From Flavobacterium tyrosinilyticum (GTDB taxonomy: Bacteria; Bacteroidota; Bacteroidia; Flavobacteriales; Flavobacteriaceae), in NCBI RefSeq assembly GCF_023656565.1, contig NZ_JAMOKG010000001.1, positions 1,257,383 through 1,321,382 of the forward strand: a stretch of DNA of 64,000 bases, read 5' to 3'. Each line of letters starts with the position of its first letter. Position 1 is the stretch's first letter. Positions 43,134 to 51,378 of the stretch are shown one piece after another. Made by a program: the position numbers and the translations under genes. Below the pieces are notes generated by a model. It ran no database searches. It was not told the origin of the DNA and saw only the letters and a program-made list of their open reading frames with translations.

Positions 43134-44090
43134 ATGTCAAAGAATAATAAGAAAAAACACAAAAAGAGAGAAGAGGATGATAATGATTTAAAAAAATTAA
43201 CTAAAAAAGAATTATTACATCGGGCAAAGAAATTTTCTGAGCAATATTGTGTAGGTGATAATAAGAACTTCACTTTAAGGGATAAACCAACTTCTTATTC
43301 TATAGAAGATGACAATATCTCGGTTCGAAAAACATTAAGAATGGGAGTCAAAGCACTTGCAGCCATGCAGGATATTTTGTACGCACAAGATAAATGGTCG
43401 GTTCTTATTATTTTTCAAGCGATGGATGCTGCTGGAAAAGACGGTGCAATCAAACATGTAATGTCAGGAATAAATCCGCAAGGCTGTCAGGTTTCTTCTT
43501 TTAAAGGGCCAAGCTCAGAAGAATTAGATCATGATTATTTATGGCGCTGTCAAAAACATCTCCCTGAAAGAGGCAGAATAGGAATTTTTAACCGTTCGTA
43601 TTATGAAGAAGTTTTAGTAGTCCGCGTTCATGAACAGATATTAAAAGGCCAAAAAATCCCTGAAAAATTGATAAACGCGAACATTTGGGAGAATCGTTTT
43701 GAAGATATTCGAAATTTTGAAAAGTACCTCAATAGAAACGGAACGGTGGTCATTAAATTTTTTCTAAATGTTTCGAAAGAAGAGCAAAAAAGAAGATTTA
43801 TTGAAAGGGTTGACAATCCTGATAAAAACTGGAAATTTAGTGCAGCCGATGCCAAAGAAAGAGGCTATTGGAATGATTATATGCATGCATATGAAGAATT
43901 AATTAAAAACACATCTACCAAAAAATCACCTTGGTATGTAATTCCTGCTGATGATAAATCGTATGCTCGAATTGCAATTGCTTCTGCAATAATTCATGCG
44001 TTAGACGAAATGGATTTGGAATATCCTAAAGTAAGTGTAGAAAAAATTGCTGAACTTAATGAGGTTAAGAAAGCATTGCTAGAAGAATAG
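43134..44090 (+). CDS. ppk2: Polyphosphate kinase 2 family protein
   Basis: 318 residues. It transfers phosphate between polyphosphate and nucleotides. Walker A region QAMDAAGKDGAIKHV, then GIFNRSYYEEVLVVRVH and lid motif NVSKEEQKRRFIERVDNPDK, then KERGYWNDYMHAYEELI and PWYVIPADDKSYARIAIA. Single PPK2 domain; direction of the reaction cannot be settled. N-terminal 25 residues are very basic. Confidence 0.93.
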   Translation: MSKNNKKKHKKREEDDNDLKKLTKKELLHRAKKFSEQYCVGDNKNFTLRDKPTSYSIEDDNISVRKTLRMGVKALAAMQDILYAQDKWSVLIIFQAMDAAGKDGAIKHVMSGINPQGCQVSSFKGPSSEELDHDYLWRCQKHLPERGRIGIFNRSYYEEVLVVRVHEQILKGQKIPEKLINANIWENRFEDIRNFEKYLNRNGTVVIKFFLNVSKEEQKRRFIERVDNPDKNWKFSAADAKERGYWNDYMHAYEELIKNTSTKKSPWYVIPADDKSYARIAIASAIIHALDEMDLEYPKVSVEKIAELNEVKKALLEE

Positions 44091-44199
44091 GCAATAATTA
44101 ATTATTCAGATCTGTTGAAATAGAGGGTTTTTGATTTCGTAAGCTGTTAAAAAAATCAGATAATTAGGTCAAGATCATTTTTAATCTCAAAATAAACCC

Positions 44200-44207
44200 T
44201 AAATTTG
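44200..44207 (+). promoter_or_regulatory. trhO: Putative trhO promoter -7 box
   Basis: TAAATTTG matches TAnnTTTG, 61 nt before the ATG at 44268. No TTG at -33 is evident. Confidence 0.45.
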
Positions 44208-44267
44208 CCGCAGATTTAGAGAAAAATCTAAAAAAACATATATTCTTAACTTAAAACTGTTTATAGC

Positions 44268-45626
44268 ATGCAACTGTATAACACTTTGAGCGCAGAAGAA
44301 AGAGCCATCATGATCGATGATGCAGGTAAACAACGACTAACGTTGTCTTTCTATGCGTATGCCAAAATTCAAGATCCACAAAAATTTCGTAACGACTTAT
44401 TCGTAGCCTGGAATGCCCTTGACGCATTAGGCCGAATTTATGTTGCCCATGAAGGAATAAATGCTCAAATGAGTATTCCTGCCGAAAATTTGGAGGCTTT
44501 TAGAACCACTCTTGAAGTTTATGATTTCATGAAAGGCATTCGTTTGAATGAAGCTGTAGAACACGATGACCATTCGTTTTTGAAATTGACAATCAAAGTG
44601 CGTCACAAAATTGTTGCAGACGGTTTAAACGACGACACTTTTGATGTTACCAATATAGGCGTTCACTTGAAAGCCAAAGAATTCAATGAGATTTTAGATG
44701 ATCCGAACACGATTGTGGTTGATTTTAGAAATCATTACGAAAGTGAAGTAGGGCATTTTAAAAACGCAATCACACCAGATGTGGAAACTTTTAGAGAGAG
44801 TTTGCCAATTATCAACGATCAGCTTAAAGATCACAAAGACGATAAAAATCTAGTAATGTATTGTACTGGAGGTATTCGTTGCGAAAAAGCAAGTGCTTAC
44901 TTTAAACACCAAGGCTTCAAAAACGTTTATCAATTAGAAGGCGGAATCATTAATTACGCTAAACAATTGAAAGAAGAAGGTTTAGAAAGTAAATTCATTG
45001 GTAAAAACTTCGTGTTTGATAATCGTCTAGGCGAAAGAATTACAGATGATATTATTTCGCAATGTCACCAATGCGGAAAACCTTGTGATAACCACACAAA
45101 TTGTGAAAATGACGGTTGTCATTTACTATTTATTCAGTGTGATGAATGTAAAGCGGCAATGGAAAACTGCTGTTCAACAGAATGTCTAGAAATTATCCAC
45201 ATGCCTTTGGTTGATCAAGTTCGTTTAAGAACTGGAAAACAAGTTGGAAACAAAGTATTCAGAAAAGGTAAATCTGAAAACTTGAAATTCAAACATTCAG
45301 GAGAATTGCCAGAGACTGCATTGGCAACGGCGCAAAAACCAGCTGATATCCGTCAGAAAGTAAAAGTAAAAAAAGTACTTCTTGGAAAAGCTGAACATTA
45401 TTATGTGAAAGCGCAAGTTGGACAATTCACTATAGAAAATCAAGAACTAAATAGAGGTGATAAAATCCTTATTTCTGGTCCTACTACTGGAGATCAGGAA
45501 TTGGTTTTAGATAAAATCATTGTTAACGGCGCAGAAACTCAATCTGCGAAAGTTGGTGATAAGGTTACTTTTGAGGTTCCATTTCGTATTCGTTTGTCAG
45601 ATAAATTGTATAAAATTGTAAATTAG
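44268..45626 (+). CDS. trhO: tRNA uridine(34) hydroxylase TrhO with an extra U32-type C-terminal domain
   Basis: 452 residues, about 100 longer than E. coli TrhO (YceA). N-terminal ferredoxin-like domain, then a rhodanese domain with the active cysteine in LVMYCTGGIRCEKASAY and EGGIINYAKQL, then a Cys-rich zinc-type segment (CHQCGKPCDNHTNC, CCSTECLEI). Residues 364-452 are a separate domain (VGQFTIENQELNRGDKILI, FRIRLSDKLYKIV) that matches the C-terminus of the TrhP-like protein encoded 0.7 kb downstream at about 46 of 83 positions. TrhO makes 5-hydroxyuridine at tRNA wobble positions using O2; the added domain is inferred to bind tRNA. Confidence 0.95.
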   Translation: MQLYNTLSAEERAIMIDDAGKQRLTLSFYAYAKIQDPQKFRNDLFVAWNALDALGRIYVAHEGINAQMSIPAENLEAFRTTLEVYDFMKGIRLNEAVEHDDHSFLKLTIKVRHKIVADGLNDDTFDVTNIGVHLKAKEFNEILDDPNTIVVDFRNHYESEVGHFKNAITPDVETFRESLPIINDQLKDHKDDKNLVMYCTGGIRCEKASAYFKHQGFKNVYQLEGGIINYAKQLKEEGLESKFIGKNFVFDNRLGERITDDIISQCHQCGKPCDNHTNCENDGCHLLFIQCDECKAAMENCCSTECLEIIHMPLVDQVRLRTGKQVGNKVFRKGKSENLKFKHSGELPETALATAQKPADIRQKVKVKKVLLGKAEHYYVKAQVGQFTIENQELNRGDKILISGPTTGDQELVLDKIIVNGAETQSAKVGDKVTFEVPFRIRLSDKLYKIVN

Positions 45627-45650
45627 CAAAATTTTTATGTTAATTTAATT

Positions 45651-46084
45651 ATGTCACAATCGTTTACCAAATTATGGATTCATGTAATTTGGGCTACCAA
45701 AAACCGTAAGGATCTGATTGATTTTTCAATTGAGAAAACTCTTTATGATTGCATTTGGCAAGAATTAACAGAACTTGGATGTCCAGTTAGAATCATTAAT
45801 GGAATGCCAGACCATGTACATGTTTTATTTTTACAAAATCCACAAAAAACTATCGCAGATATTGTAAAGCAAGTAAAAGGAAGTTCTTCTCATTTTATGA
45901 ATAGAGGAGAATTTATCCTTGAAAAATTTGCATGGCAAACTGGGTTTGGTGCTTTTTCTGTCAGCGAATCTCAGTTAAATGCTGTTACAATTATATTAAA
46001 AATCAAAAACAACATCATCTTAAAAAAAGTGGAGAAGATGAATTTGATGAATTTGTAAAATTGCATGGGTTAGGGGATAAATGA
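45651..46084 (+). pseudogene. IS200-type Y1 transposase, frameshifted at its catalytic tyrosine
   Basis: The first 110 residues are a Y1 HUH transposase: FTKLWIHVIWATKNRKDLID, GMPDHVHVLFL with the HVH metal site, VKGSSSHFMNRGEF, then KFAWQTGFGAFSVSES. Then the frame goes wrong at about 45987: the in-frame text ends IILKIKNNIILKK, while the +2 frame gives NYIKNQKQHHLKKSGEDEFD and ends at 46084, the true C-terminus with the catalytic tyrosine. One A appears lost from the ACAAT stretch. The copy is therefore inactive as read. Two palindromes follow it. Confidence 0.88.
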
Positions 46085-46107
46085 TCGCTTGACGCAACGA
46101 TATGTTT

Positions 46108-46180
46108 CCCGTGGTTGAAACCACGGGCTATATTTGAAAAACATTTGCAGAAAAACATAGCCTGCGGTTTCAACCGCAGG
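46108..46180. repeat. Palindrome pair beside the IS200-type gene (family D)
   Basis: CCCGTGGTTGAAACCACGGG at 46108-46127 and CCTGCGGTTTCAACCGCAGG at 46161-46180. Two related palindromes 33 nt apart, with a sequence unlike the family C elements near the RAYT gene. Confidence 0.9.
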
Positions 46181-46268
46181 AGCGCAAAGAATGTCCACAA
46201 CGATTTACGGATAATTTTTAAAATATAGACTATGATATATATCATAGGAATCTAATCTATACCCACAT

Positions 46269-46276
46269 TATTTTTG
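46269..46276 (+). promoter_or_regulatory. trhP: Putative trhP promoter -7 box
   Basis: TATTTTTG matches TAnnTTTG, 22 nt before the ATG at 46299. It would let trhP be expressed apart from trhO after the insertion between them. No -33 TTG seen. Confidence 0.4.
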
Positions 46277-46298
46277 TCATTTGAATAATAAATCAAAA

Positions 46299-47540
46299 AT
46301 GACGATTAACAATACAATTGAACTCATGGCTCCCGCTGGGAACTTTGAGTCGCTTCAAGCTGCTTTAGATAATGGCTGTGATTCAGTATATTTTGGTGTT
46401 GAACAGCTCAACATGCGTGCAAGATCTACCGTTAATTTTACTATTGAAGATTTAAAAGAAATAGCTAATCGATGTGAAGAAAAAAATGTTAGAAGCTATC
46501 TTGCTTTAAACACCATTATTTACGATCACGATCTATCTGTTGTAAAAACATTATTGACAAAAGCTAAAGATGCTAATATTACTGCAGTAATTGCATCAGA
46601 CCAAGCTGTAATTGCAATGGCAAGATCGATTGGAATGGAAGTTCATATTTCGACCCAATTGAATGTGACCAACATCGAAACCATTAGATTCTATAGTTTA
46701 TTTGCCGATACGATGGTTTTAAGCCGTGAATTGAGTTTACGTCAAGTAAAGAAAATAACAGAACAAATAGAAAAAGATCAGATCAAAGGGCCTAACGGAA
46801 ATTTAGTAGAAATCGAAATTTTTGGTCACGGAGCTTTGTGTATGGCAGTTTCAGGAAAATGTTATTTGAGTTTACATTCACACAATTCCTCTGCGAATCG
46901 TGGTGCCTGCAAACAAAATTGCCGAAAAAAATATACAGTTATCGATCAAGAAACGGGTTTCGAAATTGAATTGGATAACGAATACATGATGTCGCCAAAA
47001 GATTTATGTACTTTGGATTTCTTAGATCAAGTGATTGACTCTGGAATTCAGGTTTTAAAAATCGAAGGCCGCGGACGTGCACCAGAATATGTGGCAACGG
47101 TCATTAAAACCTATCGTGAAGCGATCGATGCCTATTACAAAGGCACTTTCTCAAAAGAGAAAACGGCAGTTTGGATGGAAGCTTTGAATACCGTTTACAA
47201 TCGCGGTTTTTGGTCAGGCTATTATTTGGGACAAGAATTAGGAGAATGGAGCGATATTCCTGGATCTGCGGCAACTCAAAAGAAAGTTTATGTTGGAAAA
47301 GGAACGCATTATTTCCCAAAAGCCGAAGTTGGACAATTCAAAATTGAAGCTTACGATATTAAAGTCGGAGATAAAATTTTGGTAACAGGACCAAGTACAG
47401 GAGCTCAGGAAATGATTATCGATGAAATGTTTGTGAACGATCTTACAGCAGAAAAAGCAACAAAGGGAGACGATTGTACTTTCAAGCTTCCGTTTAGAAT
47501 CAGAATGTCGGACAAGCTATATAAAATCGTTGAGGCATAA
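46299..47540 (+). CDS. trhP: Peptidase U32-family tRNA hydroxylation protein TrhP
   Basis: 413 residues from the ATG at 46299; a TTG six codons earlier is not preferred. U32 features: ELMAPAGNFESLQAALDNGC, VYFGVEQLNMRARS, EIFGHGALCMAVSGKCYLS (the family signature), then RGACKQNCRKKY, giving four cysteines suited to an Fe-S cluster, and VLKIEGRGRAPEYV. In E. coli TrhP (YegQ) takes part in prephenate-dependent 5-hydroxylation of wobble uridine, in parallel to TrhO. Residues 328-413 form the C-terminal domain shared with the neighbouring TrhO. Confidence 0.95.
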   Translation: MTINNTIELMAPAGNFESLQAALDNGCDSVYFGVEQLNMRARSTVNFTIEDLKEIANRCEEKNVRSYLALNTIIYDHDLSVVKTLLTKAKDANITAVIASDQAVIAMARSIGMEVHISTQLNVTNIETIRFYSLFADTMVLSRELSLRQVKKITEQIEKDQIKGPNGNLVEIEIFGHGALCMAVSGKCYLSLHSHNSSANRGACKQNCRKKYTVIDQETGFEIELDNEYMMSPKDLCTLDFLDQVIDSGIQVLKIEGRGRAPEYVATVIKTYREAIDAYYKGTFSKEKTAVWMEALNTVYNRGFWSGYYLGQELGEWSDIPGSAATQKKVYVGKGTHYFPKAEVGQFKIEAYDIKVGDKILVTGPSTGAQEMIIDEMFVNDLTAEKATKGDDCTFKLPFRIRMSDKLYKIVEA

Positions 47541-47770
47541 TGGTTATTATTACTTTACAGAGGGACAAATGCATTGGTTGTAATTATTGCGTCGAAATGG
47601 ATCCAGTTCATTTCCAGATGTCAAAAAAAGACGGAAAATCGGTATTGCTTCATTCGCAGAATGCAAAAGGATTTTTTACTTTAAAATCTTCGAATCATGC
47701 TATTGTAGAAAGTTGTGAACTGGCTGCAAAAGCTTGTCCGGTGAAGATTATTACGGTTAAAGAAACATAG
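47540..47770 (+). CDS. Small 4Fe-4S ferredoxin
   Basis: 76 residues. CIGCNYCVEMDPVHFQ and CELAAKACPVKII give the C-x2-C-x2-C...C-P cluster motif with a further cysteine. The start codon overlaps the trhP stop by one base, so it is co-translated with trhP, and it may reduce TrhP's cluster, by inference. A terminator follows. Confidence 0.92.
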   Translation: MVIITLQRDKCIGCNYCVEMDPVHFQMSKKDGKSVLLHSQNAKGFFTLKSSNHAIVESCELAAKACPVKIITVKET

Positions 47771-47785
47771 AATATATAAAAATGG

Positions 47786-47812
47786 AAGAGCTGCAGTTTG
47801 CAGCTCTTTCTT
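47786..47812. terminator. Intrinsic terminator after the ferredoxin gene
   Basis: A 10-bp stem AAGAGCTGCA / TGCAGCTCTT with a 3-nt loop, followed by T-rich bases. It lies between convergent genes. Confidence 0.82.
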
Positions 47813-47824
47813 ATTGCAGTAAAT

Positions 47825-48868
47825 TTATTCTTTAACCATATTTTTAAAGCTACTATTTGATAATAAAGACAAACTTCCTTTTTTAGTAATTCCCTGCCAA
47901 TCTGATAGTTTTCCGTTTACATAAATTTTGATTCCAATGTCTGTGGCACTTTCATAAATTATATATTTTATGCTGCCACTATTAAATTCCAATTCATAAG
48001 CTGTATTTTGTTTTCGAAATTTAAATCCTGCTTTGTCTGCTTTTTCAGGACTTGATGGGTGGGCAAAAGAAACAAATTTATATTCATCATTTTGCCGAAA
48101 TGCATAATACAAAATACCGTTATGCTTAAATAAAATTATGCGCCCCTTACCATTTTTAGTGTCAAAAGTAACTACTTTGTCTAAGTTTGGCTCGTAAACA
48201 GATAAAGTCGAAAAGGGTATAAAATCATTACCTTTTCGCTTTTTGCCAGTTATTTTTAAAAACGGAAAAGAATATCCGTCTTCCTCAAAAGTGCATTCTT
48301 CTTTAGCTTCCAAACCAGAAACACTATAATAGGAACAAACATGAAGGGCTGCACCGCCGCTGCTCGAGGTTATAAGACGTTTGTTTTTAGCATCAATTTC
48401 AAATCCTCCACCTCGTACACAAAAGGAATTGTAATATAAGTCGCTAATACTATTGCTGAGCACAAAAGAATTGGACCTATTAATAAAGATATACGCTGTT
48501 GCTTGCGGTGTATAACAACCTTCATCGTCATTTTTCTCGTTGTTAAAAAGGATAACGTCGGTACGTCCGTCAAAGTTGACATCTCCTAAAACGCGAATAT
48601 TAGATTCAGGAATACTTTTGAACGCCGTGATTTTGGCTGTTTTGCTTAGTTCCGATTTAGAAAGTTGCTTAGAACCATATTCGAGTACCGTTTTCTTTGT
48701 TTGATTCTCTGTAAGCCTATAATATTCTTCTGTTTTCGAATTCTTAGTTTGTTTGGCAAAATACAAAGTATAGCCTTTCAAGAAATCATTAACGACATAA
48801 GCTTTTTGCGCATTTGTAATATAGCTTTGCGCAAGTAGAAAAATGACGAAGTAAAACTTTATTTTCAT
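47825..48868 (-). CDS. Exported hypothetical protein with a short FG-GAP-like stretch
   Basis: 347 residues with a signal peptide ending TNAQ. VLGDVNFDGRTDVILFNNEK is a calcium-loop-like DxNxDGxxD stretch. The rest is unrecognised. Last gene of the ankyrin operon, 27 nt from the preceding lipoprotein gene. Confidence 0.75.
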   Translation of the reverse strand: MKIKFYFVIFLLAQSYITNAQKAYVVNDFLKGYTLYFAKQTKNSKTEEYYRLTENQTKKTVLEYGSKQLSKSELSKTAKITAFKSIPESNIRVLGDVNFDGRTDVILFNNEKNDDEGCYTPQATAYIFINRSNSFVLSNSISDLYYNSFCVRGGGFEIDAKNKRLITSSSGGAALHVCSYYSVSGLEAKEECTFEEDGYSFPFLKITGKKRKGNDFIPFSTLSVYEPNLDKVVTFDTKNGKGRIILFKHNGILYYAFRQNDEYKFVSFAHPSSPEKADKAGFKFRKQNTAYELEFNSGSIKYIIYESATDIGIKIYVNGKLSDWQGITKKGSLSLLSNSSFKNMVKE

Positions 48869-48895
48869 ATTGTATTCAGAATAAGGATCATGAAA

Positions 48896-49648
48896 TTATT
48901 CGTCAAAAAGATCAAGCTCATCAAAATCTTTAATTTCAGATAATTTAAGAAGTTTTGTTCTTTTGATTTTACTTTCGCTTTTTTCAAAAACTTCATCTTC
49001 ATCATAGGTGTTTTCATTGATGTTTTGATCTACAATCTTTTTTCGAGTAAGAAAATTAATGCTGGTTTGTGTAAGCACAATAGGTCCTCGATTACTGCTG
49101 GCATCATAACCAATTAGTTCAAAGTCTGAATTTTGATATCTAAAAGTATACTGCCAATAGCCATATCTTCCATGAGCATAATTAATGTATAATTTTCCGT
49201 CTTTTATTTCAAAGTCAAGTTCGGGAGCATAATAAACACCTCCATCTTCATTTTCAGAAGAAAAACAGTCATAATTTTTAGCGGCCAGTTCGTAGCCGTT
49301 ATTTTTATTTAATAATGCTATAATTCCTCTGCGGTTTCGATCTAGCTCTCCACGATATTCATGCTGAATGACTTTACTTTTATCAGTTCCTTTAATGATT
49401 AGAATATAATCTTCCAGTCCGTCTTTATTAAAATCTCCCTTAATGGTATCAAAAGGAACATATCCTTTCGGAATAAAATCTTCAGGTTTTTTCTTTATTT
49501 CGATTGAAGCTGTATCTGTTTCAAAAACTTCTGGAACAGTTGGAATTTCTGTAACCTGAGAAGATTCGGTTTTTTCTTTGCTTTTGTTACAACTTGAAAG
49601 TCCCGTAAATAGTAAAATAAGGACTATAATAAGTAAGTTTCTAATCAT
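48896..49648 (-). CDS. Hypothetical lipoprotein with an FG-GAP-like stretch
   Basis: 250 residues. Lipobox LLFTGLSSCNKSK, an acidic linker, then IKGDFNKDGLEDYILIIKG, which is similar to the DxNxDG element of the next gene, and YYAPELDFEIKDGKLYINYA. Probably a surface-anchored partner of the 47825 protein. Confidence 0.78.
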   Translation of the reverse strand: MIRNLLIIVLILLFTGLSSCNKSKEKTESSQVTEIPTVPEVFETDTASIEIKKKPEDFIPKGYVPFDTIKGDFNKDGLEDYILIIKGTDKSKVIQHEYRGELDRNRRGIIALLNKNNGYELAAKNYDCFSSENEDGGVYYAPELDFEIKDGKLYINYAHGRYGYWQYTFRYQNSDFELIGYDASSNRGPIVLTQTSINFLTRKKIVDQNINENTYDEDEVFEKSESKIKRTKLLKLSEIKDFDELDLFDE

Positions 49649-49708
49649 AATAGTTTTTTAGATTTCATAAGAAAAACACTCTGGTATCGTTCAAAATGTT
49701 TTGTAGTC

Positions 49709-50773
49709 TTATCTTTTGTAATTGGGTTCGCTTAGCAAAATGGGTGTCGTATTGGCAAGAACCCATTTAGTTGCGAGTTCGCATAAAAAATTAAGCTCAT
49801 CGATTTCTGCGTCTCCATTTTTGCGAACATATTTTATAATCAAATCTGCTTTTTCAAGTTCGTTATCAGACAGTGAATTGTTCGAGGACAAATGGATAAA
49901 AAAGGCATCTAACATTTTTTTAAAATCGATATTCCAATTACCACCGCCATTTCTATATATTTCATCTCGTACCTTTCCTGAAATGCGCACGACTTCGCCT
50001 TGTACGGTTTTTGAACTGCCCTTTGACGGTATTAAAAGTTCCCATAGTTCTTCGAATTGTTTTTCCCAGGTTGTACCAGTTACAGAAATAGGAGACACAC
50101 CGTCGTGCAGAATACGTCTTTTTACAGGCGGAACATGAAACATTTCATAAAGTTGCTTTAATGCATGGTCTGTTTCTTCCAAATAATCTTTGTTGAAATT
50201 TTCCCTATGAAATTCAAAATCTTCTCCTCTTCGAACAACAGCATTTTTCATGGACTGAGTTATTTCGACATCAGATTTTAAAAGTATTTTTGATATTTCG
50301 GCCAAATTTTTAAGGTCGATGTTATTTGCTCTAACCAAAGCACGTTCCAAAGGAGTTTGTTTGTAGGTATTCAAAGCATTGGTATCTGCTCCATATTCTA
50401 TTAGTTTTTGGACAGCATCTACGTTAAAGCCACTTCCAGTTGCAAAATGTAAAGGTGTATCTCCATAATTGTCCCTTGCATGTATATTGGCACCGAGTTC
50501 TAATAAAGTTGAAATCTTACCAGTTCGTATCATCGCGTTTTGATGCAATGCAGTACGGTTATAAGTATCAACTGCTTCCAAATCTGCGCCATTTTCTACT
50601 AGCCAAATTATAAGCTCATTGGGAATGCCCCAAAAGCTTAAAGCAGTTGTTTTTCCGTAGCCGCCTCTTGCATCCAATTCGCAGGTGTCAAATACAGCTT
50701 TCAAAGCTTCAATGTCTTTCTTCTCAATTAATTCGCTAAAATTTTTCGGAAGCGTTTTCTTTTTCTTTGCCAT
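49709..50773 (-). CDS. Ankyrin repeat protein
   Basis: 354 residues. About three to four ankyrin repeats between residues 35 and 155 (GKTTALSFW, YNRTALHQNAMIRTGK, YGDTPLHFATGSGFNVDAV, YKQTPLERALVRANN). The remaining 200 residues are of unknown type. No signal peptide, so cytoplasmic. One of three ankyrin genes in this operon. Confidence 0.85.
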   Translation of the reverse strand: MAKKKKTLPKNFSELIEKKDIEALKAVFDTCELDARGGYGKTTALSFWGIPNELIIWLVENGADLEAVDTYNRTALHQNAMIRTGKISTLLELGANIHARDNYGDTPLHFATGSGFNVDAVQKLIEYGADTNALNTYKQTPLERALVRANNIDLKNLAEISKILLKSDVEITQSMKNAVVRRGEDFEFHRENFNKDYLEETDHALKQLYEMFHVPPVKRRILHDGVSPISVTGTTWEKQFEELWELLIPSKGSSKTVQGEVVRISGKVRDEIYRNGGGNWNIDFKKMLDAFFIHLSSNNSLSDNELEKADLIIKYVRKNGDAEIDELNFLCELATKWVLANTTPILLSEPNYKR

Positions 50774-50816
50774 TCTACCTATTTCTTTTTAAAATCATTT
50801 GTCAAGATATTTGATT

Positions 50817-51359
50817 TCAGACTCCAATTTTAGCATTAATGTTATGCTTTTCAACATATGCTTTTGCTGCATTCATCAGTTTTGCAAATTTTGCATCGAT
50901 TTCACTTTGGGTTGAGGCGTCAAAATCTGAGATTGCTTTTTGTATTTGCTCTGGTGAAGCTTTTTCGTCTTTTAGTTTAGCAATCGGCAAATAGCCTTCT
51001 TTTTGTTTGGCAATTGCATAAGAAAATAAATCTTTTGAAGCCTGAAGAAGTTCTTTATTGTCATCGTCTTCAGCAATATCTTTAATAGATTGAAAACGTG
51101 TTTCCAGATTGGTAATATCATATTTAAAAGCATCGTAGTAAGAAGAAGGAATCATCTTTTTTTGGTTCTCATCATAAACTTGTGCTTCCGATTGCAGTTT
51201 TTCATTGATTTCTTTGCTTCCAAAACGTGACAATAAATTCGAATTTAAAGCAGCAATTTCAAAGGTTTTTTCTGGCGAAAGGTTGGTACAAGATGTAGAA
51301 ACTATGCTCGAGGCAATTAATACTAAAAATAGAGTCGTGGCATTTAAGATTTTTTTCAT
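50817..51359 (-). CDS. Hypothetical lipoprotein
   Basis: 180 residues. Lipoprotein signal ending IVSTSCTNLSP, then a helical, charged body (ETRFQSIKDIAEDDDNKELL, AKFAKLMNAAKAYVEKHN). It resembles helical-bundle lipoproteins seen beside ankyrin genes. Twenty nt from the upstream ankyrin gene. Confidence 0.78.
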   Translation of the reverse strand: MKKILNATTLFLVLIASSIVSTSCTNLSPEKTFEIAALNSNLLSRFGSKEINEKLQSEAQVYDENQKKMIPSSYYDAFKYDITNLETRFQSIKDIAEDDDNKELLQASKDLFSYAIAKQKEGYLPIAKLKDEKASPEQIQKAISDFDASTQSEIDAKFAKLMNAAKAYVEKHNINAKIGV

Positions 51360-51378
51360 TTGTGAGTTTATTTATTAT

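Noticed and set aside
46108..46180. Transcription terminator
   Set aside because: The two palindromes are GC-rich but not followed by T runs, and they are related to each other; a mobile or REP-like element is a better reading.
49722..50138. 138-residue plus-strand ORF within the ankyrin gene
   Set aside because: Antisense to a coherent coding region; serine-rich composition of a shadow frame.
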